Shown piece by piece: positions 38,708 to 46,641 of a stretch of 64,000 nt of DNA. The stretch's first letter is position 1; every line of letters begins with the position of its first letter. The notes under the pieces were generated by a model. That model worked only from the letters and a program-made list of their open reading frames with translations, was not told where the DNA came from and did no database searches. Source of the stretch: Sodaliphilus pleomorphus (GTDB taxonomy: Bacteria; Bacteroidota; Bacteroidia; Bacteroidales; Muribaculaceae); assembly GCF_009676955.1 (NCBI RefSeq), contig NZ_CP045696.1, forward strand, positions 186,001 through 250,000, written 5' to 3'. The position numbers and the translations under genes are program-made.

Positions 38708-40020
38708 TTATCTAAAGGTTGCATAATTATCCTTGACAACCTGCAACTGCCCGGTATATTTAGCTTTATAATCAACAGACAAGCCGTCAGTATCGCTGCC
38801 AGCATACTGGATGCGGCGTGGGTCTGATCCGTAAGAGTCGAAGTCACCAATCTTGGAAACGACACGCTGACTACCGATATAGATGTGCTTGGTGTAACGT
38901 CCGCCTTGGTTGGCAACGAGGTAAGGAGACACATACAAAGAGAACTTGGCTGTGTTTGTGCGACCACGAGCAAACTCAGAGTTCACATAAACTTGGTCAC
39001 TCTCGCCTGATGTCTTCACTGTGCGCTCACCATCAGCATCGTACCAATAGTTAGTCACGAAACCGTTGTCATCAGAAGCAAGGAGACGGTTCTCCTCATC
39101 CCATTTGAGCTTTCGTTCTGCGGTCTTCTCATCAGCCACGCCTTCCTTCTTTGTACGGCTTGTATTGACATAAACAAGATTACCATTGGCATCATACTCA
39201 TAGGCATGATTGTTGTTCACATTCTCAGTCTCTGAAGGCGTCTCCTCCGTGCGGTAGTTCACATCATTCACATTGGCAAGCTGGAACTTCTTTCCTGTCT
39301 CTGTTCCATAGGTGTATGACAAATCATAACCTGCATTCAATGTGCCGTTGAACTGCACATTGTTCTGCGTGAGAATCTGACGATTCGATGTGATACGGTG
39401 CATGTTGTCGTAACCCATCGCAAGAGTATAACTTGCGGTCTTGTTGTCTGCACCAGTATAAGTACCAGTTGCACCAACAAGACGGTAGAGGGCATCGTAT
39501 GTATAGGTATGCGCCATCTGTCCGCCAGCCTTGCCACTCTGTGGAACTGACGCACCATTTACAACGCTGAGCACATTGCTCACCGCATCGTATGTATAGG
39601 CATTGTCCATAATGGTGTTGCCACCACTGTTTACCGTGAGGTTATGCAATCTGCGACGCTGTGGGTCGTAAGTGTAGAAGGTCTCAGCACCGTTGCAATA
39701 CTTCAAGTATGTGCGCTGCTCAAACTTGTCATAGCCAATCTTGCTTACATAATCGTAGCCGTATGACTTGTAGCCATGAACTTTTTCAAGCTGACCACCG
39801 AGATTGTAAGAGTAGGTGATTTTCTCCTCATCAGGATAAATCATCTCCAACAGACGGTTGTGGCTGTCGTAAGTCCATTGCGTCACGTAGGTTGCTATCG
39901 CCTGGTTAGGCACAATCATCGTGCGGCGAGTCTTCGTCTGAATGGTCTTCAAAGTCTTGCCACTACCATTGGCATGGGTAGCCTGCACGTTGTGAAGCGC
40001 ATCGGTTACGGTAGTGGAGC
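38708..40020 (-). pseudogene. Rhs/YD-repeat core fragment
   Basis: The frame is open from about 40020 (STTVTDALHN) to a stop at 38708. Many YD-type repeats are visible, such as TYDSHNRLLEMIY, TYTYDALYRLVGA, AYEYDANGNLVY and NYWYDADGERTVK. There is no signal peptide or true start: similarity begins abruptly and the first in-frame start codon is a GTG at 39988. The frame ends at DNYATFR and continues only in another frame, after 42 bases, in the tip gene at 38666. So this is the broken middle of a larger Rhs toxin gene. Confidence 0.85.
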
Positions 40021-40347
40021 AGATTCTGCAAAAGGGAATAAGTCAAAGATTCAAAGGGAAAAATCCTCTGATATTCCCTGCTGATTTTTAAGGCGGTTTG
40101 AAGCCTTGTCTTAATGTTATTTTCATCTCGCTAACTTTTTGTGTTATAGTAAGAAAACGATAGTAAACGGTATTTATTGTATCATAGAGTCCACTTTAAA
40201 AAGTTGGGTAAGCCGATAACTGTCTAATTAATAAATGTACAGAAGGTGAAACCTATATTCTACGTAATAAAATATATATTTGGTAATAGGGTCTCTGAAA
40301 AATTAAATATTCTTTCAGAGACCCTTAGATGGTTTAAACACTAAATA
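40021..40347. other. Non-coding junction between Rhs modules
   Basis: No gene. It contains the end point of the Rhs core similarity, an A/T-rich stretch, and a strong terminator at 40288. Confidence 0.6.
40288..40325 (-). terminator. Terminator after the membrane partner gene
   Basis: A 13-bp perfect stem (AGGGTCTCTGAAA and complement) with a 12-base loop. It would end leftward transcripts of the orphan tip and its partner gene. Confidence 0.75.
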
Positions 40348-40617
40348 TTATGATCTTTGTTCTTTTTTATTTTTGATACAGCGAATCTTCATATACAAGC
40401 CTATAACTATTAGCATGTTTATAACAAGCCCTATAAAGTTTACAATAACACCAGTATCGAATATCTGGTAAATCATACTTACTATCACATCGTTATATAG
40501 TGTTTCTACTTCATATTTTATACTAACATATGCGTTAATAACAAATAAGGCATAGACTATAACAAGCAAGAATGATATTACTAAGTAATATATTAACAAC
40601 TTTCTCATAGCAATCAT
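40348..40617 (-). CDS. Small two-helix membrane protein, putative immunity protein
   Basis: 89 residues with two strongly hydrophobic helices (about 7-29 and 57-76) and a charged Lys/Arg-rich tail. No family recognised. Its ATG overlaps the stop of the orphan Rhs tip by 4 bases (ATGA), the same spacing as the pair at 37524. A membrane-embedded immunity protein against a cell-wall toxin is a reasonable inference. Low GC compared with core genes. Confidence 0.5.
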   Translation of the reverse strand: MIAMRKLLIYYLVISFLLVIVYALFVINAYVSIKYEVETLYNDVIVSMIYQIFDTGVIVNFIGLVINMLIVIGLYMKIRCIKNKKEQRS

Positions 40618-41311
40618 CTATTGAAATCTTGACTACTGCTGCTATTACTCCCACTTCCAAAAGAACCAGAACAATTTCCACTAGAAGAAGAACGTGTGCT
40701 AGAACTGTTTGCACTTGACCCAGCACTAGAGCCAAGACATCCTGAACTACTTCCAGCACTACCTGCACTTTTTAAAGTTTGTTTATTAGAAGCATTTGGA
40801 TAATTTGATTTAAATTCCATTGTCTTATTAACAATATTGCCATTTTCAGAAGAGTTGTTCTTCAAAAAATTCTTTAAAGAACTTGGAATCGTAAATTTAT
40901 TACCACTACTATCTACCACATAATTCCAATCAACATTATTTCTTTTCTGAACTGTTATATTAATTGTTTTGTCTCTGTTTTGTCCTTGGCGTGTTACAAC
41001 ATCAGAAATGAATTTTTTATAGCAGAATTACCAGAAGAAATCCCAAAACAGCCATACAAACCTGTAGTAAATGTGTCCCCAGCTTTATTTTGATAGTCTC
41101 CTCCAACATGAATCATAATACCTTTTGCAAACCCCTTGGTTCCACCATCCGGAGTATTTCTATTCTTATCAGTCTTTAACAACGGTGTATAATTCAAGTT
41201 CATAAGAGCTATAGCTTCTAAATCTGTTCCATGCGGATATGACAGAGCAACTCCTTTGTAGTGTCCATTCTTGCCAACTGGCTCGAAAGCTGTATTTGCC
41301 ACAACAAAACG
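40614..41311 (-). pseudogene. Orphan Rhs-type toxin tip, YkuD-like, frameshifted
   Basis: Starting just after the sigma-factor stop (RFVVANTAFEPVG), the frame reads GIMIHVGGDYQ and TGLYGCFGISSGNS, a His...Gly-Cys arrangement like L,D-transpeptidases. In an A-run at 41013-41018 one A seems missing, so the frame stops (LML). Adding one A restores KKFISDVVTRQGQNRDKTIN and then the next frame to 40614. The end (about 45 residues) is extremely Ser/Gly-rich. No Rhs core precedes it, so it looks like a displaced tip; homopolymer sequencing error remains possible. Confidence 0.65.
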
Positions 41312-41312
41312 T

Positions 41313-41903
41313 TTACATAGTGAGGATGATTTTATTCTCTTCGGCCATGCGCCGCATGTTGAGAATGGCATATCTCATGCGACCAAGCGCAGTGTTGATG
41401 CTCACCTGGGTTGCATCGGCTATCTCCCTGAAGCTCATATTCCTGTAATAGCGCATGAGCAAAACCTGGCGCTGGTTGTCGGGCAAGGCATTGATGAGCC
41501 TATGCACATCGTCCTCGATTTGAGTCGATATCATGTTGTCTTCGATCGTAGATTCACTCAATTCCTTGCGATTGAGTATATCAACTTCAGTGGCATCGGT
41601 AGACTGCAAGTTTTCGGCCTTTTCCTGCCTGAAGTGATCGATAATCAAGTTGTGTGCTATACGAGTAATCCATGCCGAAAACTTACCGTTCTCGACATAC
41701 CGCTTCTGGCGTATCGTCATGATAGCTTTGACAAATGTCTCCTGAAAAATGTCATCGGCCAGCTCGCTGTTCTTCACCGAATGGAAAATATAAGAGAAAA
41801 CGCGATTTTTATGCCTTTCAATCAGCTCGTCAAAAGCCTCATTGCACCCTTCTGCATACAGGCAGATAAGGCGCTCATCGCTCTCGTCACTTAATTTTTT
41901 CAT
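41313..41903 (-). CDS. ECF-type RNA polymerase sigma factor
   Basis: 196-residue sigma factor with region 2 (FDELIERHKNRVFSYIF, DDIFQETFVKAI, around residues 18-65) and region 4 (LPDNQRQVLLMRYYRNMSFREIADATQVS, around 138-166). That is the typical length and layout of Bacteroidales SigW-like factors. No anti-sigma factor gene is next to it. Its stop is immediately followed by the orphan Rhs tip, so its own downstream context has been replaced. The promoter at 41995 looks intact. Confidence 0.9.
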   Translation of the reverse strand: MKKLSDESDERLICLYAEGCNEAFDELIERHKNRVFSYIFHSVKNSELADDIFQETFVKAIMTIRQKRYVENGKFSAWITRIAHNLIIDHFRQEKAENLQSTDATEVDILNRKELSESTIEDNMISTQIEDDVHRLINALPDNQRQVLLMRYYRNMSFREIADATQVSINTALGRMRYAILNMRRMAEENKIILTM

Positions 41904-42627
41904 TACTTTAATCTTTTTGTCAATAAGTAATGGTCACGTCGATAGGCAATTCTGTTTTTAGTTAATAATCATATTCTAAGTGTAAATTGTACTGCAAATA
42001 TAAAAGAAAAATCAATAATCAAAAAACTTTTTTTAAATATTCTTAGTTGTACTAATTTCCGCTACGGCGTAAAAGCTAAAGCCTTCCACCAATAGCTGTT
42101 GTCTGTTATTTGTTACTTCATTAATTCTGTGTATATTAGAGCAGATTGGGGCCGGCATGGCACGTTGCCATACCGTAAAACCCCGTCTTGCTTTACATAG
42201 GCCGAAGAAAATCTCCGACGTAAGCAATTGAGAGGGTACTATCCCTCCGCTCTCGGTCATCTACGACTGCAGCCGTCGCGCCTTTGAGGCACGCAACCTC
42301 AAATGAAACGACATCAATTTTGACCGCCAGCAAGTGCACGTCAAAACTCATTTCTTGGCGGACAGCCCTCATAGTGCCCATACGTGACAATATCAGTGTT
42401 TCAAAGATCGCTTTGGCACTTAGCAAAGTGCCATTTATCATATAAGCCGTCAGTTTGCCGTCGCTGCTCCAGCTTTTATTTCAACTGCTGACGGCATGGA
42501 CAAGTAGTCCAAAGCAGGGTTAATCCCCATAGATATGCCCTCCTGCCGCACAACTCGGTCTTATGTTTTTACTTCCGAAACTTGAGCAATTTACAGCAGG
42601 CTCGTTCCCAGAGTTTATCGACCAGTA
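41904..42627. other. Unassigned stretch of about 720 bases
   Basis: No convincing gene. Two leftward open frames (42033-42260, 42193-42441) have no recognised domain and no good start context. The 42170-42490 part has a GC content higher than its surroundings and might be a decayed gene. The left end holds the sigma-factor promoter. Confidence 0.5.
41995..42023 (-). promoter_or_regulatory. Promoter for the sigma-factor gene
   Basis: Reverse strand: TTTG (42023-42020), 17 bases, TATATTTG (42002-41995). Spacing is slightly short. The leader to the ATG at 41903 is about 85 bases. Confidence 0.5.
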
Positions 42628-43197
42628 TTACGGCCGTGTGATTTTTGCCCTAATCCGGCTCAGACTTGTCTGCGTTACGCCTAAATAGGTGGCGATACTT
42701 CCCAGCGGCAATCGCTGTAACAAATCTGGTTCTTTCTCCAATAACTCCTTATACCGTTCCGAAGCGATAGCGGACAACATAGAAATCAGCCGTTCCTCAG
42801 TGGCAAGCAGCTCCATCTCCGCATAACGCCGTCCCCAATTGGCGATGTGCAAGTCTTCCGAAAACAACTCTTTCAATTTTTTCCTTTTCAATACATATAA
42901 GACGGAATCTTCCATCAATTCCATTGTTTCATATCCTGGCTCGTCATTTACATAGCCTTTCATAGAAACAAGGGTCGCTCCCTCTTTGCCGACCCAAAAA
43001 GTAATTTCTTTCCCATCCACCGAAGTATAGGCACGGACAATGCCTTGTTTAATGAAAAAGATGTCTTTCTCCACCTTGCCGCATTTCAATACTCGGAATC
43101 CTTTGGGATATGAGACTTCAGTCAGGCATTGTTTCAACCTGTCTAAAGATGCGTCTGGCATGGCATATCTTTGGTTGATGATTTCCTTTATATCCAT
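42628..43197 (-). CDS. Crp/Fnr family transcriptional regulator
   Basis: 189-residue cyclic-nucleotide-binding-type regulator. The N-terminal beta-barrel includes YPKGFRVLKCGKVEKDIFFIKQGIVRAYTS (around 29-58). The C-terminal HTH is LPLGSIATYLGVTQTSLSRIRAKI (around 162-186). Cys pattern of FNR is absent, so it is not an FNR-type oxygen sensor. It is divergent from the SMR-MFS pair 161 bases away and may control it; this is inference. The region is possibly acquired, as its neighbours include resistance-type genes. Confidence 0.85.
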   Translation of the reverse strand: MDIKEIINQRYAMPDASLDRLKQCLTEVSYPKGFRVLKCGKVEKDIFFIKQGIVRAYTSVDGKEITFWVGKEGATLVSMKGYVNDEPGYETMELMEDSVLYVLKRKKLKELFSEDLHIANWGRRYAEMELLATEERLISMLSAIASERYKELLEKEPDLLQRLPLGSIATYLGVTQTSLSRIRAKITRP

Positions 43198-43220
43198 AGT
43201 TCATTGCTGTTGTTAGTGTG

Positions 43221-43228
43221 CAAAATTA
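43221..43228 (-). promoter_or_regulatory. Bacteroidetes -7 box for the Crp/Fnr gene
   Basis: The reverse strand reads TAATTTTG, 23 bases before the start at 43197. Confidence 0.5.
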
Positions 43229-43325
43229 TAAAATAGCATACGGAAACGAGAATAAACAGATGTTTTTTTGTCAAATGAAAAGTCTGATTTTGCCAAATGT
43301 AAAAAGCTATTAGGGGTTGTTTGTT

Positions 43326-43333
43326 TATTTTTG
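43326..43333 (+). promoter_or_regulatory. Bacteroidetes -7 box for the SMR-MFS pair
   Basis: TATTTTTG fits TAnnTTTG and lies 25 bases before the SMR ATG. The 161-base divergent region could hold a regulator site, but none is recognised. Confidence 0.5.
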
Positions 43334-43358
43334 CGCCCGAATTTAATAAATCATAGGT

Positions 43359-43685
43359 ATGAATTGGATAATCTTATTATTGGCAGGATTGTTTGAGGTG
43401 AGCCTCACATTTTGTTTAGGGAAAGCGAGAGCGGCATCAGGAGTTGAATTTTATTTGTGGGGAAGCGGTTTCCTTGCCTCTACCGTACTGAGCATGACTT
43501 TGCTTGCCAAAGCGGTACAGACTTTGCCTTTGGGAACTGCGTACGCCATTTGGACGGGAATCGGAGCGGTTGGTACGGTTTTAATTGGGATATTCGTTTT
43601 CAAGGAACCTGCCACTCCCATCCGGCTTTTCTTTCTCTTCGCGCTCATTGCATCCTTGATAGGATTGAAAATCGTGTCATACTGA
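43359..43685 (+). CDS. SMR-family small multidrug efflux protein
   Basis: 108-residue inner-membrane protein with four helices, the normal SMR length. The conserved Glu of helix 1 is in AGLFEVSLTFCLGKA (Glu13). The GTAYAIWTGIGAVG signature (around residues 62-75) is clear. Family members export quaternary ammonium compounds or guanidinium; the substrate is not determined here. It is followed by an MFS gene 13 bases away, with an unusually strong Shine-Dalgarno sequence between. A truncated relative lies at 45342. Confidence 0.93.
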   Translation: MNWIILLLAGLFEVSLTFCLGKARAASGVEFYLWGSGFLASTVLSMTLLAKAVQTLPLGTAYAIWTGIGAVGTVLIGIFVFKEPATPIRLFFLFALIASLIGLKIVSY

Positions 43686-43692
43686 AAGGAGG
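43685..43692 (+). promoter_or_regulatory. Strong ribosome-binding site before the MFS gene
   Basis: AAAGGAGG lies 6 bases before the ATG at 43699. Such strong Shine-Dalgarno sites are rare in Bacteroidetes, so this supports recent acquisition. Confidence 0.6.
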
Positions 43693-43698
43693 TGGAAG

Positions 43699-44892
43699 AT
43701 GAAGTATGAATTGAGGGAGAACCAAGGCATTCCGGCGCCTCTGCTGGCTCTGATGGCAGTTGCTACCGGGCTTTCCGTTGCCAACTGCTATTATAACCAG
43801 CCTCTGTTGGGCAGCATGGCTAAGGATTTTGCGGTTAGCGACTTTTCCGCCAGCATGGTGGCGACATTGACCCAGATAGGCTATGTGACCGGACTTGTGT
43901 TTGTCATCCCGCTTGGTGATTGGGTCTCACGAAAGAGACTGATATTGACCAATTACATCGTTTCTTCGTGTGCCTTGCTTGCCATAGCATTCGCCCCGAA
44001 CATCTACTGGGTGTGGGGCGCATCTTTGCTTGCCGGGGCATCTTCGGTCATGCCGCAGTTCTTCATTCCTTTGGTGTCGTATAATTCAGCTCCAGACCAC
44101 AAGGTGCGCAACGTGGGGATTATACAGTCCTGTTTGCTCATAGGCATTCTTGGGTCACGGGTATTCAGTGGTTTTCTCGCCGATATATGGGGATGGCGTT
44201 CTGTCTATTTTGTGGCTTGCATGTTTATGCTCGGTTGTTTTCTGATGATTCACAAAATGCTGCCCATGTTGCCTGCCCGTTCACGAGAAAGTTATGCAGG
44301 GCTGATGAAATCCTTGTTGCGTCTGCTTATCAAATACCCGTACTTGCGTATCGCGTCGTTGAGGGCGGCATTGGCTTATGGCTCTTTCTTTGCCTTGTGG
44401 AGTTGCCTTGCTTTCCGAATGAAGCAAGAGCCTTTCTTTGCAAGCGACGATATTATCGGAGCACTCGGTTTGTGTGGACTGGCAGGTGCATCCACGGTGG
44501 TTTTCATCAGCGGCTACGTCCAAAAGTACGGTGCGAGGTTCTTCTCCATTGTCGGAGGATGCGTCATCTTGTTTGCATGGTTGTTGGCATTTTGGGGAAA
44601 TGACAGTTACTTGTGGATGATAATCGCCATCCTCTTGATTGACGCCGGTATGCAATGCATCCATTTGTCGAATCAGACCAGCGTAGTCGCCCTTGACGCA
44701 TCTGCCATCAATCGTATCAATACCGTTTATATGACCATTTACTTTTTGGGTGGTTCTGCCGGTACATTCGTTTCCGGTCTGTCTTGGCAGCATTACGGGT
44801 GGACAGGTGTGGTGGGGGTAGGAATTGCCTTTGCCATGGCTTCCTTGCTCGTAAACTGTTTCAAGCCCCAACGACATAAGGATGGATACTAA
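43699..44892 (+). CDS. MFS transporter
   Basis: 397-residue inner-membrane transporter of the drug:H+ antiporter type with about 12 helices. The loop 2-3 motif GDWVSRKRLILTNY (around 73-86) and the ANCYYNQPLLGSMAKDF opening (around 28-44) fit the MFS-1 family of YnfM-like proteins. With the SMR gene upstream it forms a two-gene efflux unit divergent from a Crp/Fnr gene. Base usage differs from the surrounding core. Substrate unknown. Confidence 0.88.
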   Translation: MKYELRENQGIPAPLLALMAVATGLSVANCYYNQPLLGSMAKDFAVSDFSASMVATLTQIGYVTGLVFVIPLGDWVSRKRLILTNYIVSSCALLAIAFAPNIYWVWGASLLAGASSVMPQFFIPLVSYNSAPDHKVRNVGIIQSCLLIGILGSRVFSGFLADIWGWRSVYFVACMFMLGCFLMIHKMLPMLPARSRESYAGLMKSLLRLLIKYPYLRIASLRAALAYGSFFALWSCLAFRMKQEPFFASDDIIGALGLCGLAGASTVVFISGYVQKYGARFFSIVGGCVILFAWLLAFWGNDSYLWMIIAILLIDAGMQCIHLSNQTSVVALDASAINRINTVYMTIYFLGGSAGTFVSGLSWQHYGWTGVVGVGIAFAMASLLVNCFKPQRHKDGY

Positions 44893-45335
44893 ATATTCTT
44901 TCAGTCTGAACAATTTATGCTTTTCATCCATAAAAGTTGTCCGAACAAGCAAAGTAATCCAGAAAACAAAGAAATTCTTTTAACTCACTTGATTTTCAAC
45001 AATAGTTAGTTAATTTTTTCGTAGGAGCACAAGGTTAGAAGCAAACCATAGAAAATATCGCGAATAAGATAGGACGCAACTAAAGAGGTCTTCATATTGG
45101 CCTTCCGTTCCACCAGGCCAACACGAAGACCTCTTTAGTTTACAAATAGCAATTTAAGAAATTGACGTATTATAAAAAGTATAATTGTAAATACAGTATA
45201 ATTCGTAGTTCGATAATTTTTAATACCTTTGAGCCAGAGAACTTACCGCTGTAGAAACAGCTGATGGTGGCCTTGGAGCGTGGTGATGAACCCGTCATCA
45301 GCAAGTTCTGCTATGCACTTCGTGGCGCACGCTAA
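44893..45335. other. Gene-poor stretch with palindrome and gene remnants
   Basis: About 440 bases without an intact gene. It holds the palindrome at 45078, a promoter-like TACCTTTG at 45224-45231, and a short decayed reading frame (TFEPENLPL stop KQLMVALERGDEPVISKF) that I do not recognise but that is in frame with the truncated SMR that follows. Confidence 0.5.
45078..45140. repeat. 63-bp palindrome with 26-bp arms
   Basis: The left arm begins AACTAAAGAGGTCTTC and ends TTGGCCT; the right arm is its complement with two mismatches. The loop is 11 bases. It could be a terminator or a mobile-element end. A half copy is at 46319. It lies after the SMR-MFS genes with 185 bases between. Confidence 0.75.
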
Positions 45336-45527
45336 CTGGCAATGTTTCTGGCCAAAGCCACACAGACGATACCCTTAGGCACGGCATATCCCGTATGGAC
45401 AGGAATTGGTGCCGTAGGCGCAGTGATCATAGGCATATTTGTATTCCGTGAACCGGCCACCTTCTGGAGATTATTCTTTCTAACCACCCTTATAGGGTCA
45501 ATTATAGGATTAAAAGCATTATTATGA
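45336..45527 (+). pseudogene. C-terminal half of a second SMR efflux protein
   Basis: Only about 63 residues remain: LAMFLAKATQTIPLGTAYPVWTGIGAVG and the last two helices. The Glu-bearing helix 1 is missing, so it cannot transport. The sequence differs from the intact SMR at 43359 (about 65-70 percent identical over the shared part by eye), so it is a paralogue, not a recent copy. Its TGA overlaps the next gene's ATG (ATGA at 45524), showing it used to lead that operon. Confidence 0.85.
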
Positions 45528-46027
45528 TAGAACAATTTCGCCCAATGAGGCGCAAACGCCAACAGCTTTCGGAAGAGGAAAGCATCAGAATACTACAGAA
45601 ATCCACGGCTGGGACTTTGGCTTTGCTGGGAGACAACGATTATCCGTATGCCGTCCCAATCAGTTATATCTATAACAAAGGAAAACTTTATTTCCACAGC
45701 GCATTGAGTGGTCACAAGGTCGATGCCATTCGCAGAAGCGATAAGGCTTCGTTCTGTGTCATCGAACAAGACGATGTGCAACCAGAGAAGTACACCACCT
45801 TCTTCCGTAGTGTGATAGCATTTGGCAGAATCCACATCATCGAGGATGAAGCCCAGAAGCAGGAAACAGCCAGAATGCTTGGCGACAGGTATAATCCCAA
45901 CCAAGAGGAAGCTTTGCAGAAAGAGTTGGAAAACGGTCTGTCTCGGATGTTGATGATATGTTTCGACATAGAGCACCTTACGGGCAAGGAGGCAATAGAA
46001 TTAGTAAGAATGCATCAAAAACAATAG
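45524..46027 (+). CDS. Pyridoxamine 5'-phosphate oxidase-like protein (Nim-like)
   Basis: 167-residue FMN-binding split-barrel protein. MRRKRQQLSEEESIRILQKSTAGTLALLGDNDYPYAVPISY (N-terminal half) is typical of the group that includes Nim nitroimidazole reductases of Bacteroides. HSALSGHKVDAIRRSDKASFCVIEQD follows in the expected place. Relation to Nim is a family-level statement; resistance is not shown. It keeps full length but its upstream partner (SMR) is truncated and the downstream gene is broken, so its promoter situation is unclear. Confidence 0.82.
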   Translation: MIEQFRPMRRKRQQLSEEESIRILQKSTAGTLALLGDNDYPYAVPISYIYNKGKLYFHSALSGHKVDAIRRSDKASFCVIEQDDVQPEKYTTFFRSVIAFGRIHIIEDEAQKQETARMLGDRYNPNQEEALQKELENGLSRMLMICFDIEHLTGKEAIELVRMHQKQ

Positions 46028-46101
46028 AAACACTTATATGACTATACAGGAAACTAAAAAGATAGAGATGTAAACAGACTGGTAAATAGGAATTTGAAAT
46101 T

Positions 46102-46358
46102 ATGATTACCATCAGAAAAAATACAGGGTACAAGACACAGCATCTGCTATGAGCATCTGGAATGAGGTGGTCCGTGGCGGTATTGCATTCCCTCAAGAAG
46201 ATGAACTGACGGAACAGTCAGCTGACAGCTTCTTTTTTAACAGCCAGTCTTATACAGTAGTTGCAGAGGATAATGAGACAGGAGAACTTGTAGGCTTATA
46301 TATCCTGCACCCCAACAATTCCGTTCCTCCAGGCCAACACGAAGACCTCCTTAGTTAA
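46102..46358 (+). pseudogene. Broken GNAT acetyltransferase
   Basis: From the ATG at 46102 (MITIRK) the frame stops after about 15 codons. Shifting frame in an A-run near 46115 gives YRVQDTASAMSIWNEVVRGG and continues into the acetyltransferase core (VVAEDNETGELVGLYILHPNN), then ends suddenly in the half palindrome at 46319. So it carries a frameshift and a 3' truncation. The GNAT label rests on the YILHPNN and WNEVV segments; confidence is moderate. Confidence 0.7.
46319..46356. repeat. Half copy of the 63-bp palindrome
   Basis: 38 bases that match 45103-45140 with two differences: the loop and the right arm. Together the two copies flank the SMR fragment, Nim-like gene and GNAT fragment as direct repeats about 1.2 kb apart. 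It lies 9 bases from the stop of a leftward core gene. Confidence 0.75.
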
Positions 46359-46365
46359 AATTCTA

Positions 46366-46641
46366 CTACTTGCCACGTCTTTTCCATAGCTTAAATACCA
46401 ATTGAGACAATTTAAACCCTAAAAAGGCATAATCGGCAATCTTCATTCTTTTAATTGCAATATTGCTCATGAAGAGCCCTCTCAGGCCCTCGCTTGAAGC
46501 CCGCTGCTTGGCCCGAAAGACAGTTGAGGCCAGTTGCTCCTTGCTCATCTCCAGTTTTACCAGGGCCATGGCACGCTGGTATCTCAATTGAGGCAATGTG
46601 AGGCCAGCGCGGCTATTATCGTTAGTTGAGTTAACTTTCAT
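46366..46641 (-). CDS. Small conserved-looking protein, function unknown
   Basis: 91 residues, not recognised. It is basic and helical with no signal peptide. A LRYQRAMALVKLEMSKEQL stretch suggests coiled coil or membrane-surface binding, and the C-terminus ends KLWKRRGK. Its ATG overlaps the stop of the upstream holin-like gene by 4 bases (ATGA), so translation is coupled. With the two YtxH genes it forms an envelope-stress-like set, an inference from neighbours only. Confidence 0.7.
   Translation of the reverse strand: MKVNSTNDNSRAGLTLPQLRYQRAMALVKLEMSKEQLASTVFRAKQRASSEGLRGLFMSNIAIKRMKIADYAFLGFKLSQLVFKLWKRRGK

Noticed and set aside
42033..42441. Two leftward open frames of 75 and 82 codons
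   Set aside because: No domain, no start context and no plausible partner; recorded only as part of an unassigned stretch.
45078..45140. Integron attC site
   Set aside because: The palindrome lacks the RYYYAAC and GTTRRRY core sequences and no integron integrase gene is nearby.
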